Shown: positions 35,920-44,728, numbered from the stretch's first letter. The stretch is 64,000 nucleotides of DNA from an uncultured Blautia sp. (GCA_937900135.1 CALCDJ010000048.1:24716-88715); one strand, 5' to 3'. Made by a program: numbers and translations. The notes: generated from the sequence alone by a model not told the origin.

Positions 35920-37269
35920 ATGAGGAACGAACAAAAGAAAAGTAAATATCTGGATTTTGGACTTCTGCTCCTGTTTTTTGCTCTGATTCTTGCCTGGTCC
36001 CTGACTGCTGGAAAAGTAGGGGGACCAGATGAACCCATGCGTTACAATGTGGCAAAATATCTGTATGAACATCCGGGGCATCTGCCCCATGGAGCAGAAG
36101 AAAGTATCCGCAGTGATACCTGGGGGCTTTCCTATGCCTTTTATCCCATTCTGTCTTATATGGTATCCGCAGTATTTATGTGGATTGCCGGCATATTCAG
36201 TACAGATGAGCTTGTGCTTTTGCATGCGGCGCGTCTGGCAGATGTACTCTTTGTAACAGTGGCTGCCTGGTATGTGATTCAGATTGGAAAACGGTTATTC
36301 GGAGAAGAAAAGGGCAGGTTTTATGCAATCCTGGTTATGTTTCTTCCGGGATTTGCCTTTATGGGAACATACGTCAATACGGATTCTCTGGCGCTGATGG
36401 CAGCGGCAATGATTCTTTATGCCTGGGTGAAATATCTGGATGAAGGGTGGACCTGGAAGAATTGTATTTTGCTGGCTGTGGGAATGGCAATCTGCTTTTT
36501 GTCTTATTTCAATGCTTACGGCTGGATTTTATGGAGCTTTTTCTTCTTCTGTATTACGATCCTCTGTTATTCTGACAGACCTTTCCGGGAGCGTTTTCAG
36601 TTTTTGATGTCCAGGGGAGTGACCATTGCAGGAGTGACATTTTCCCTTGCGGGATGGTGGTTTATCCGAAATTATATCCTTTACGATGGGGATTTCCTGG
36701 GCAGGAAGGCCAGTACGCTGTGCGCAGAAATCTACGCAGAAGAAGCGTTTAAGCCTTCCAAGCATCTGACGCCTTCCAATATGGGATGGAATCTGAAACA
36801 GTTTTTCCTGTACCAGGACCCAGGCTGGCCCCATAACTGGGTAATTATGGTTCTGGTTACCTTTGTGGGAACATTTGGTCATCTGAAATACTATATGAAT
36901 GAAACAGCCAGTAAGGTATACATCATTTTCATTGGAATTGGAGTTCTCTGTATGGTGTTTGCCCTTTCAAAGTTCCGGCTTTCTACTTCAAAGGGGCTGT
37001 TTCATCTGATGATGTTCCTGGCAATGATCACACCGGTGATTTTGTTTATTAATTATGCTTTTTGCAATGATAATCAGGCCCAGGGACGCTATATCATGTC
37101 TGCCATCTATCCCCTGATGTACTTTGTAACTCTGGGATACGATAAGGCTTTGCAGCGGTTCATAAAAAAAGAGGAGATACGGCGCTGGTTTTTCCGGATT
37201 GTCGGAGCTCTTTGGATTCTGGGGGCGATCCTGGTCTATGCCCTGGTGATCATTCCCAGCTACACTTAA
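35920..37269 (+). CDS. Multispanning membrane protein, candidate GT-C glycosyltransferase (DUF2142-like)
   Basis: The 449-residue protein has about eleven hydrophobic segments. Its first extracytoplasmic loop starts GKVGGPDEPMRYNVAKYLYEHPG. That acidic DE pair, followed by a helix, is the hallmark of GT-C enzymes and of the DUF2142 group. Such enzymes use polyprenyl-phosphate sugars as donors outside the membrane. The locus encodes an ArnC-like enzyme that could make such a donor, so this protein is the best candidate for the final transfer step. It follows rfbD after 6 bases. The family assignment rests on pattern, so it is moderate. Confidence 0.7.
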   Translation: MRNEQKKSKYLDFGLLLLFFALILAWSLTAGKVGGPDEPMRYNVAKYLYEHPGHLPHGAEESIRSDTWGLSYAFYPILSYMVSAVFMWIAGIFSTDELVLLHAARLADVLFVTVAAWYVIQIGKRLFGEEKGRFYAILVMFLPGFAFMGTYVNTDSLALMAAAMILYAWVKYLDEGWTWKNCILLAVGMAICFLSYFNAYGWILWSFFFFCITILCYSDRPFRERFQFLMSRGVTIAGVTFSLAGWWFIRNYILYDGDFLGRKASTLCAEIYAEEAFKPSKHLTPSNMGWNLKQFFLYQDPGWPHNWVIMVLVTFVGTFGHLKYYMNETASKVYIIFIGIGVLCMVFALSKFRLSTSKGLFHLMMFLAMITPVILFINYAFCNDNQAQGRYIMSAIYPLMYFVTLGYDKALQRFIKKEEIRRWFFRIVGALWILGAILVYALVIIPSYT

Positions 37270-37292
37270 AAACAGATTTGGGATTGTATGAA

Positions 37293-37331
37293 AAAAAACG
37301 GGATACCAGCATATGGGGTATCCCGTTTTTG
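37293..37331. terminator. Bidirectional terminator between convergent genes
   Basis: The stem AAAACGGGATACC with GGTATCCCGTTTT and a loop of about 8 bases is flanked by A and T runs on both sides. It serves the membrane protein gene on plus and the carboxypeptidase paralogue on minus. Confidence 0.88.
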
Positions 37332-37345
37332 TAAAAAGAAATGTT

Positions 37346-38593
37346 TCAGGATTTTATGATTTTGATCATCCAGACAAGGAGGGCGATGAGAAAGCCTGCG
37401 CCAAGAATTCCAATGACATAGTATGGAACCATGGATTTATTCTCGGTAAAGGATTTAGCTTCCTTCATGTTGGAAGCGCCATCCACCACAATGGAGTTGT
37501 CTTCCTGGACATTCTCCAGAATGGCAGTTCCCACAGATGCTCCATGATAGAGATAAGTCCGGAGAATCTGGCCGTTCATATCGGCATCCTGGGCTGTGAC
37601 ATCAGAAGCGGAGGCAGTGGTTGGAAGAACAGCAGTACCTCCTTCTAAGAGGTTGAAGTCATTTTCGCCCACTGAAACCTTATGGAAATTGGAAAAACCA
37701 TAATCCAGAACAGTGATTCCTTCGTTGACAGTCTGACCGGAAGCGCCGTTTAAGACCACGGCGATAAGGGTAGAACCATTTCGTTCTGCCGCACATACCA
37801 GAGTGCTGCCGGAAGCTTCTGTAAAACCTTCTTTTCCTCCAAGGCAGCCCTGATAATAGGAAGTATTGGAAGGAGCCATCATGGCAAAGTTGTTGCTAAG
37901 CACTCGTTCTCCGCCGGCGATATTGGTAGCCGGAATGGTATAGGAGGTGGCAGCAGCAATGGTTCGGAAGGAAGGATTGCTGATGGCTGCTTTCATGATC
38001 AGAGCCATATCGCGGGCCGTGGTATGCTGATTTTCATCTGTCATTCCGGTGGGGTTGGTAAATACAGTATTGGTACAGCCAAGTTCAGAGGCTCTGGTAT
38101 TCATTTTTTCTACAAAGGCTTCCACAGAGCCACCCACATGTTCTGCTACCTGCATGGCAATGTCGTTGGCAGAAACCAGCATAATGGCATAAAGGCATTG
38201 CTCCATGGTAAAAACTTCATCCAGCTGGGCAGCAATGTTGGCGCCCCCGTCTGTGGCGCCGGAAACACCGGTGGCAGTAATGGTTACCTGATCCGTCAGG
38301 CTGGAATTTTCCAGGGCAGTGAGGATAGTCATAATCTTAACGGCCGCCGCCGGATAGAGAGGCTGGTCCATATTCTTGGCATACAGTATGGTATTGGTGG
38401 AATCTTCCATAACTACAGCAGCAGTGGAAGTGATTTCCGGTCCTGCGGGCCACCCGGAAATTTCATTGGTGGAAATGGCAGAGGCAGCCTGGGCGTTCTC
38501 CTGTTCCGCGCAATAAGCAGGGATCTGAAAGAGCAGAGAGGCGGAAAGCCCCAGAGCCAGCAGGCCTGCGAGAAATTTCTTCTTTTTTTTCAT
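37346..38593 (-). CDS. S11 D,D-carboxypeptidase homologue with lost catalytic residues
   Basis: The 415-residue protein is a paralogue of the carboxypeptidase at 22974. Both share the GWPAGPEI stretch after the signal peptide, and both end in a membrane helix (here about 385-410). The catalytic SxxK is degenerate: YPAAAVKIM has Ala83 in place of the nucleophilic serine, with Lys86 kept. The SxN motif is intact (Ser141-Ala-Asn143), but KTG reads Lys254-Glu-Gly256. The codon for Ala83 is GCG, so this is not a single unclear base. The frame is open and full length, so it looks like a maintained non-catalytic wall-binding protein and not a decayed gene. The start at 38593 has AGGAG upstream. Confidence 0.85.
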   Translation of the reverse strand: MKKKKKFLAGLLALGLSASLLFQIPAYCAEQENAQAASAISTNEISGWPAGPEITSTAAVVMEDSTNTILYAKNMDQPLYPAAAVKIMTILTALENSSLTDQVTITATGVSGATDGGANIAAQLDEVFTMEQCLYAIMLVSANDIAMQVAEHVGGSVEAFVEKMNTRASELGCTNTVFTNPTGMTDENQHTTARDMALIMKAAISNPSFRTIAAATSYTIPATNIAGGERVLSNNFAMMAPSNTSYYQGCLGGKEGFTEASGSTLVCAAERNGSTLIAVVLNGASGQTVNEGITVLDYGFSNFHKVSVGENDFNLLEGGTAVLPTTASASDVTAQDADMNGQILRTYLYHGASVGTAILENVQEDNSIVVDGASNMKEAKSFTENKSMVPYYVIGILGAGFLIALLVWMIKIIKS

Positions 38594-38676
38594 GATAAAT
38601 CGATTCTCCTGTATATCTGTAAAACAAATCTTTGGTTTCTTCTGGCAGATGGCTATTTTACACCATAACCAGCCAT

Positions 38677-38706
38677 AGTATAACACATCTTAACCCTTCC
38701 TTGCAA
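38677..38706 (-). promoter_or_regulatory. Promoter for the degenerate carboxypeptidase gene
   Basis: On the minus strand TTGCAA and TATACT are separated by 18 bases, 84 bases before the start at 38593. The TTGCAA is palindromic and is shared with the divergent plus-strand promoter. Confidence 0.55.
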
Positions 38707-38729
38707 AAAATATAGTACAATGTTAAAAT
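38701..38729 (+). promoter_or_regulatory. Putative promoter for the third tandem-GT2 gene
   Basis: TTGCAA and TAAAAT are spaced by 17 bases, about 33 bases before the ATG at 38762. Confidence 0.5.
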
Positions 38730-38761
38730 AAATTTACATTTTATTCGAGGTTATAAAAAAT

Positions 38762-40621
38762 ATGAAGAAAAAGGAAAACGTAATGGGAAAAATCCAATGG
38801 GGCAGAATGTTAAAAAAACTTTCTCCCTACACAGTTTTGAAAGGCTTCCGTTATCTGAAGCATTATGGTCCCAGGGAATTCTGGATTCGTCTCCACGAAA
38901 GGTTTGAACCGGAAGAAGTACCCTATGGTCCCTGGTATGAAGCCTATGTTCCAGATGAGGAAACACTTGCCCGTCAGAGAAAAGAGAACTTCTCTTATGA
39001 ACCTCTGATCAGTGTAGTAGTTCCGGCTTACCGGACTCCGGAAAAATTCCTCTGTCAGATGATAGATTCCCTTCTGGAACAGACGTATAAAAACTGGGAA
39101 CTATGTATTGCCAATGGAAGTCCAGAGGATGAGGAAATGTCCAGGGTCCTGGAAACTTATGCAAAGAGAGACCCAAGAGTCCGCTATGAGAATCTGAAGG
39201 AAAATCTGGGAATTGCGGAAAATACCAATGCAGCCTTTGCAATGGCAGAGGGAGAATTCGTAGGACTTCTTGATCATGATGATCTTCTTGCGCCCAATGC
39301 CCTTTATGAAGTGGTGGCAGCCCTAAACAGGGAACCGGACACCGATGCCCTTTATACAGATGAGGATAAGGTAACCACTGATCTGGAAGAACATTTTCAG
39401 CCCCATCTGAAGCCGGATTTCAACCTGGATCTTTTACGATCCAACAATTATATCTGTCACTTTTTTGTGGCGCGAAGGACAATCGTGGAAAAAACAGGAG
39501 GTTTTCGCCGGGAGTTTGACGGCGCCCAGGATCATGACTTTATCTTCCGATGTGTGGAACAATCCAGGAGGGTGACCCATGTACCGGAAATTCTGTATCA
39601 CTGGCGTACCCATAAGGCATCCACTGCAGACAATCCCGCAAGTAAGATGTATGCCTTTGAGGCAGGAAAGCGAGCCATTGAAGCGCATCTTAAGAGAATG
39701 GGCGTGGAGGGAAAAGTATCCCACACCAAAGATCTTGGATTTTTCAGAGTGCAGTATCCGGTACAGGATAAGCCTCTGGTTTCCATCATCATCCCCAATA
39801 AGGATGAAAAAGAGGCGCTGAAGACCTGTCTTGATTCTATTTTTGAAAAAACAACCTACCAGAATTATGAAATTCTCATAATTGAGAATAATAGTACCAC
39901 AGAGGAAATCTTCCATTATTATAAGGAACTTTCCAAAAATCCCAGAATCCGTCTTCTGCGCTGGAAGAAAGAGTTTAACTATGCTGCCATCAATAATTAT
40001 GGCGTTCGTCATGCCAAGGGCGATTATCTTTTGTTCCTCAACAATGATGTAAAGGTAATCCATCCGGAATGGCTGACGGAGATGTTGGGAGTCTGTCAGA
40101 GGAAAGAAGTGGGCGCAGTAGGCGCGAAGCTTCTGTATCCGGACAATACCATTCAGCATGCCGGCTGTGTGGTAGGTCTGGGAGGAATTGCAGGCCACCT
40201 GTTTGTAGATATGCCGGCCAACCGCACCGGATACCTTCACAAAGCATCTCTTCTTCAGGATTTGAGCGCCGTGACAGCCGCCTGTATGATGATGAAAAAA
40301 GAAGTGTTTATTCAGGCGGGAGAATTTACGGAAGAGCTTTCTGTGGCCTTTAATGATGTGGATCTCTGCCTGAAGGTACGTAAAGAAGGTTATCTCATTG
40401 TCTATGATCCCTATGTGGAACTTTATCATATGGAATCCAAGACAAGAGGGGCCGAAGACAGCAAGGAAAAGGTGCGTCGTTTCCAGACAGAAATTGAATA
40501 TATGCGCTGTCACTGGATCGATATCCTGAAAAACGGAGATCCCTATTACAACAAAAATCTTTCCCTTACCAAATGGAATTACTCGCTGAAGCCCCTTCCG
40601 GGAATGGGAAAGAAAGGATAA
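38762..40621 (+). CDS. Tandem GT2 glycosyltransferase without N-terminal extension (paralogue 3)
   Basis: This 619-residue protein has the same two GT-A domains as the enzymes at 30062 and 32569 but lacks their large N-terminal regions. Domain one (about 82-295) has ISVVVPAYRTPEKFLCQM, LDHDDLLAPNALYEVV and YTDEDK. Domain two (about 337-565) has PLVSIIIPNKDEKEALKTCL, NYAAINNYGVRHAKGDYLLF and NNDVKVI. The end reads HMESKTRGAEDSKEK. An internal ATG at 38783 with AAAGGA upstream is an alternative start. It begins a second operon with another GT2. A rhamnosyl or related transfer in the same glycan is likely. Confidence 0.88.
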   Translation: MKKKENVMGKIQWGRMLKKLSPYTVLKGFRYLKHYGPREFWIRLHERFEPEEVPYGPWYEAYVPDEETLARQRKENFSYEPLISVVVPAYRTPEKFLCQMIDSLLEQTYKNWELCIANGSPEDEEMSRVLETYAKRDPRVRYENLKENLGIAENTNAAFAMAEGEFVGLLDHDDLLAPNALYEVVAALNREPDTDALYTDEDKVTTDLEEHFQPHLKPDFNLDLLRSNNYICHFFVARRTIVEKTGGFRREFDGAQDHDFIFRCVEQSRRVTHVPEILYHWRTHKASTADNPASKMYAFEAGKRAIEAHLKRMGVEGKVSHTKDLGFFRVQYPVQDKPLVSIIIPNKDEKEALKTCLDSIFEKTTYQNYEILIIENNSTTEEIFHYYKELSKNPRIRLLRWKKEFNYAAINNYGVRHAKGDYLLFLNNDVKVIHPEWLTEMLGVCQRKEVGAVGAKLLYPDNTIQHAGCVVGLGGIAGHLFVDMPANRTGYLHKASLLQDLSAVTAACMMMKKEVFIQAGEFTEELSVAFNDVDLCLKVRKEGYLIVYDPYVELYHMESKTRGAEDSKEKVRRFQTEIEYMRCHWIDILKNGDPYYNKNLSLTKWNYSLKPLPGMGKKG

Positions 40622-40638
40622 AAGGACAAGGAGAAACA

Positions 40639-41592
40639 ATGCAGGAAGTATCAGTTATCATTCCAAACTATAATGGGATCGCGTATCTGGATGGGGTACT
40701 GTCTACTTTGGAAAGACAGACCCTGAAAAATTACGAGGTGATTTTGGTGGATAATGGTTCGTCAGATGGGAGCACTGCTTTTGTGACGGAGCATTATCCC
40801 TGGGTACACATCATAGAATTACCGGAAAATTTTGGATTCTGTAGAGCAGTAAACGAGGGAATTCATGCAGCCAGAGCCCGCTATGTGCTGCTTTTAAATA
40901 ATGATACCGAGGTGGAGGAGAATTTCCTTGAAGAAATGGTGGCGGCCATTCGCCGTCATAAGAAAGCATTTTCCTGTGCTGCCAAAATGGTGCAGTTCCA
41001 TGACAGAGAAAAACTGGACGATGCGGGAAATTATTACAATGCCTTAGGTTGGGCTTTTGCCAGAGGCAAAGGCAAGAACATCCATGCCTATGATCGGGAA
41101 GAGAAAATCTTTTCTTCCTGTGGAGGTGCGGCGATCTACCGGAAAAAGGTACTGGATAAGATCGGACTTTTTGACGAAGAACATTTTGCCTATCTGGAAG
41201 ATACGGATATTGGTTATCGGGCGAGGATCTTTGGCTATCAGAACTGGTATGCGCCCGGGGCGGTGGTCTATCATGTAGGAAGCGGTACCAGTGGTTCCCG
41301 GTATAATCAGTTTAAGACCCGGTATTCTTCCAGGAACAATGTTTATCTGATCTATAAAAATATGCCATTTTTGCAGATTCTTTTGAATCTGCCGTTTCTG
41401 GCAGCCGGGTTTGGCGTGAAATTTTTATTTTTTGCTGCCAAGGGACTTGGAAGAGAGTACCTGGCAGGCATTAAAAACGGATTTCAGATCAGTTATAAGG
41501 GAAAAAAAGTTCCTTTTTTCTGGAAAAATCTTCCCAATTATCTGCAGATTCAACTGGAATTGTGGTATAACATTTTACGCCGCTTTTTCTAA
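40639..41592 (+). CDS. GT2 glycosyltransferase, rhamnosyltransferase-like
   Basis: This 317-residue single-domain enzyme starts at ATG 40639, where AAGGAG lies 8 bases upstream; the frame runs further up into the preceding gene. It has VSVIIPNYNGIAYLDGVL, LVDNGSSDGS, ENFGFCRAVNEGI and the metal motif LLNNDTEVEENFLEEM. The acceptor-side motif is AYLEDTDIGYRARIFGY. These resemble WbbL/RfbN-type rhamnosyltransferases. A hydrophobic C-terminal segment (about 246-275) suggests membrane association. A likely role is an early or branching sugar of the rhamnose glycan. Confidence 0.87.
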   Translation: MQEVSVIIPNYNGIAYLDGVLSTLERQTLKNYEVILVDNGSSDGSTAFVTEHYPWVHIIELPENFGFCRAVNEGIHAARARYVLLLNNDTEVEENFLEEMVAAIRRHKKAFSCAAKMVQFHDREKLDDAGNYYNALGWAFARGKGKNIHAYDREEKIFSSCGGAAIYRKKVLDKIGLFDEEHFAYLEDTDIGYRARIFGYQNWYAPGAVVYHVGSGTSGSRYNQFKTRYSSRNNVYLIYKNMPFLQILLNLPFLAAGFGVKFLFFAAKGLGREYLAGIKNGFQISYKGKKVPFFWKNLPNYLQIQLELWYNILRRFF

Positions 41593-41661
41593 ATAAATGA
41601 CGTTTCACGGAAAATTTATAAATTAATGTGTAAGATTTTATTGCTTTCATGACATATTTAT

Positions 41662-41667
41662 TATAAT
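41662..41667 (+). promoter_or_regulatory. Putative -10 box for the WbaP-LCP operon
   Basis: A consensus TATAAT lies 72 bases before the start at 41739. The -35 region (ATTGCT at 16 bases or TATTGC at 17) is weak. Confidence 0.45.
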
Positions 41668-41738
41668 ATAGATGCGATAAGCACCGGCGGAATCCAAAAA
41701 CGCCGGATGTATAAGGATATGGATCGAGGTGACAGAAG

Positions 41739-43136
41739 TTGATCAATGATAACCAGAAGAATTTCAGTCGTCTCCATATGCTGATCGATACTCTGGTGAT
41801 CGCAGTTTCTTATCTTGGCGCCTGGGTCATTCGATTCCTGGGACCTTTTGAGTCTTACCGGACGCTGAGCTTTGAGCAGTATATGTTTCTCCTGGTATTT
41901 CTGATACCTGGATATCTGCTTTTATATCAGGCATTTACTTTATATACACCGTCGCGTATGCAGGGGCGCCGTCTTGTACTCGCTAATATCATCAAGGCGA
42001 ATACATTGGGGCTTCTTATTACCTTGTTTACCTTTTATCTGCTGAAGATCCAGCATTTTGCCCGAGGCGTGTTTTTTATCTTCTATGTGGTGAATATTTG
42101 TCTGACCTGGATCTACCGCATGACTATTTTTTATGTGCAGGGAGATATTCACAAGAGAGGACTGAATCAGAGACAGACCCTTCTGGTGGGCTATAGCCGT
42201 GCGGCAGAAGAATACATTGACAGGATTCAGGCGAATCCTCAGTGGGGTTATGTGGTCAGAGGGATATTGGATGATCATGTTCCGGCAGGAACGGTGTATA
42301 AAGGCGTAAAGGTAATTGGAAGAATTGCAAATCTGATGGTGATCCTTCCGGCCAATCGTCTGGACGAAATTGCGATTACTCTGGGCTTGAGTGAATATTA
42401 CCGCCTGGAAGAGATCGTGGCATTATGTGAGAAGTCGGGAGTGCATACGAAATTTATTCCCGATTATAATAAAATCATTCCCACGAAGCCATATACGGAG
42501 GATATTTTGGGCCTTCCTGTTATCAATATCCGTTATGTGCCGTTAAACAATACGTTTAATGCTCTGGTCAAACGAGTGATGGACATTGTGGGTTCCATAT
42601 GTGCGATCATCGTATCTTCGCCTGTCATGCTTCTCATGTGTATTCTCATCAAGGTGACCTCACCGGGTCCTTTGATCTATAAGCAGGAGCGGGTAGGGCT
42701 TCATAATAAAACCTTCTGGATGTACAAGTTCCGTTCTATGGAGGTGCAGCCCGAGAGCGAGGAGAAAAAAGCGTGGACCGTAAAGAACGATCCCCGTGTT
42801 ACGCCCATCGGCAAGTTTATGCGGCGTACCAGTATTGACGAGCTTCCGCAGCTTTTCAATATTCTAAAAGGAGATATGAGTCTTGTGGGCCCAAGGCCGG
42901 AACGTCCTTTTTTTGTAGAGAAGTTCCGGGAAGAGATTCCGCGGTATATGGTAAAGCATCAGGTAAGACCGGGACTTACCGGGTGGGCGCAGGTAAATGG
43001 TTACCGGGGCGATACTTCCATCCGTAAGAGGATCGACTGTGATCTTTACTATATCGAGAACTGGACCATAGGATTTGATATTAAAATACTGTTTTTGACA
43101 GTATTCAAAGGTTTCATTAACAAGAATGCATACTAA
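41739..43136 (+). CDS. Polyprenyl glycosyl-1-phosphate transferase (WbaP/WcaJ type)
   Basis: This enzyme starts glycan assembly by moving a sugar 1-phosphate onto undecaprenyl phosphate. The 465-residue protein starts at a TTG with GAGGTGA upstream. Four N-terminal membrane helices (about 15-130) and a CoA-binding-like middle domain (about 140-255) precede the catalytic domain. That domain opens with a membrane helix (VKRVMDIVGSICAIIVSSPVML near 275). It contains KVTSPGPLIYKQERVG, FWMYKFRSM, SIDELPQLFNILKGDMSLVGPRPERP and GLTGWAQVNGYRGDT. All family motifs are intact. The first sugar (glucose, galactose or other) cannot be read from sequence. The LCP ligase gene follows after 16 bases. Confidence 0.94.
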   Translation: MINDNQKNFSRLHMLIDTLVIAVSYLGAWVIRFLGPFESYRTLSFEQYMFLLVFLIPGYLLLYQAFTLYTPSRMQGRRLVLANIIKANTLGLLITLFTFYLLKIQHFARGVFFIFYVVNICLTWIYRMTIFYVQGDIHKRGLNQRQTLLVGYSRAAEEYIDRIQANPQWGYVVRGILDDHVPAGTVYKGVKVIGRIANLMVILPANRLDEIAITLGLSEYYRLEEIVALCEKSGVHTKFIPDYNKIIPTKPYTEDILGLPVINIRYVPLNNTFNALVKRVMDIVGSICAIIVSSPVMLLMCILIKVTSPGPLIYKQERVGLHNKTFWMYKFRSMEVQPESEEKKAWTVKNDPRVTPIGKFMRRTSIDELPQLFNILKGDMSLVGPRPERPFFVEKFREEIPRYMVKHQVRPGLTGWAQVNGYRGDTSIRKRIDCDLYYIENWTIGFDIKILFLTVFKGFINKNAY

Positions 43137-43152
43137 GATAAGGGGAAAAGTC

Positions 43153-44709
43153 ATGGCAAAACCAGGAAAGAAGAAAAAAAAGGTTTTATTTGTCCTTGAG
43201 ATCATTGTTCTGCTGCTGTTTATCGGCGGTTTGTACGTTTATGGACAGATCATGTCGAAACTTGACAAAATTGAGCAGCCTGTGTTTGAGGATGAGAAAG
43301 TGGCAGTCAATCCGGAAGCACCGGAAATGACAGGATACACGACCTATGCGTTGTTTGGAATTGACCACAGAGATAAGAATACATCTCTTGCAGGGGAAAA
43401 CAGTGATACCATGATCATTGCCAGTGTCAATAACGATACCAAGGATGTAAAACTGGTATCTGTATACCGAGATACGCTGATGAATATCGGAAATGATACT
43501 TATGCAAAGGCCAATGCAGCATATGCATATGGAGGACCGGAGCAGGCGATCTCCATGTTGAACACCAATCTGGATTTGAATATCACAGAGTATGCCACGG
43601 TGGATTTTAATGCGCTGACCACTGTAATCGATGCATTGGGTGGTCTGGATATCCCGATGTCCTATGCTGAGATCGAGCACATGAACAATTACTGTGTAGA
43701 GACAGCAGAAGAGACTGGCAAAACATATACGCCGATCGAGAAACCGGAGCCGGCTCCGGAAGATCAGGAAGCCATCATTGGTACCTATCACTTAAACGGC
43801 GTACAGGCCACTTCCTATTGTCGTATCCGTTATACGGCAAGTCTGGATATGGGACGTACGGAACGTCAGCGAAGAGTGATCCAGATGATTGTAAACAAAG
43901 CCAAGGGAGCAGGTCTGACCACAATCTTTGATATTATGGATGAAGTATTCCCTATGGTACAGACTTCTCTTACTCAGACAGAGATTCTGAAACTGATCCC
44001 TGCCATGATCGGGTACAGTCTGGATGATACCACAGGTTTCCCGCAGAATTATAAATTCTCTAACATCAAGGGCAGTATTATCGTTCCTACCAATCTGGAT
44101 ACCAATGTGGCAGAACTCCATAAATTCCTGTACGGAGAGGCAAATTATACGCCGACCTCTTTGGTAACGGAAGTCAGCAATAAGATCCTGGAAATCGTGG
44201 GAGGAAGCGAGCAGCTGGTAGATGAAGCTCCGGTGCCAAGCGCAGACGATGACCAGGCAGACCAGGATTTCACCTGGCAGGATAACGGAGACGGCGGAAG
44301 CTGGAATGATAACAGCGGTGGAGGAAACTATGATCCTGGAACCGGCGGAGATGGAAATTATGATCCTGGAACCGGTGGAGATGGAAACTATGATCCTGGA
44401 ACCGGCGGCGGAGACACTGGCGGCGGAGATGTCGGCGGTGGAGACACTGGCGGTGGTGATATTGGCGGCGGAGATGTCGGCGGTGGAGACACTGGTGGTG
44501 GTGATATCGGCGGCGGAGACACTGGTGGCGGAGATGTCGGCGGCGGTGACGTTGGCGGCGGAGATGTCGGCGGCGGAGATGTCGGCGGTGGAGACACTGG
44601 CGGCGGAGATGTCGGTGGCGGTGACGTTGGCGGCGGTGACGTTGGTGGCGGCGAAGTTGTACCGGACGGCGGAAGTGGAGATTACACGGAGCCTGTGGTA
44701 GAACAATAA
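43153..44709 (+). CDS. LytR-CpsA-Psr family glycan ligase with GGGD-repeat tail
   Basis: LCP enzymes attach undecaprenyl-linked glycans to peptidoglycan on the outer membrane face. I start this 518-residue protein at ATG 43153, with AAGGGG upstream. One membrane helix (about 10-33) precedes the LCP domain (about 65-270). The domain has SDTMIIASVN, VSVYRDTLMNIG, FNALTTVIDALGGLDI and MGRTERQRRVIQMI, with the pyrophosphate-binding arginines. From about residue 390 the tail becomes Gly/Asp repeats: three YDPGTGGDGN-type units, then 17 five-residue GGGD-type units. It sits right after the initiating transferase, as in capsule and rhamnan loci. A perfect terminator follows. Confidence 0.93.
   Translation: MAKPGKKKKKVLFVLEIIVLLLFIGGLYVYGQIMSKLDKIEQPVFEDEKVAVNPEAPEMTGYTTYALFGIDHRDKNTSLAGENSDTMIIASVNNDTKDVKLVSVYRDTLMNIGNDTYAKANAAYAYGGPEQAISMLNTNLDLNITEYATVDFNALTTVIDALGGLDIPMSYAEIEHMNNYCVETAEETGKTYTPIEKPEPAPEDQEAIIGTYHLNGVQATSYCRIRYTASLDMGRTERQRRVIQMIVNKAKGAGLTTIFDIMDEVFPMVQTSLTQTEILKLIPAMIGYSLDDTTGFPQNYKFSNIKGSIIVPTNLDTNVAELHKFLYGEANYTPTSLVTEVSNKILEIVGGSEQLVDEAPVPSADDDQADQDFTWQDNGDGGSWNDNSGGGNYDPGTGGDGNYDPGTGGDGNYDPGTGGGDTGGGDVGGGDTGGGDIGGGDVGGGDTGGGDIGGGDTGGGDVGGGDVGGGDVGGGDVGGGDTGGGDVGGGDVGGGDVGGGEVVPDGGSGDYTEPVVEQ
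44404..44658 (+). repeat. Tandem 15-bp repeat coding GGGD(T/V/I), 17 units
   Basis: Seventeen consecutive 15-base units (GGCGGCGGAGATGTC-like) encode GGGDT, GGGDV or GGGDI, the last GGGEV. Three 30-base YDPGTGGDGN-type units lie just upstream. Third-base variation between units indicates an old but slippage-prone array in the LCP tail. Confidence 0.9.
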
Positions 44710-44728
44710 AGAAACAGAAAAGAAACGT

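Noticed and set aside
44404..44658. Regular short repeats that could suggest a CRISPR array.
   Set aside because: The units are contiguous without spacers and are translated in frame as GGGD(T/V/I).
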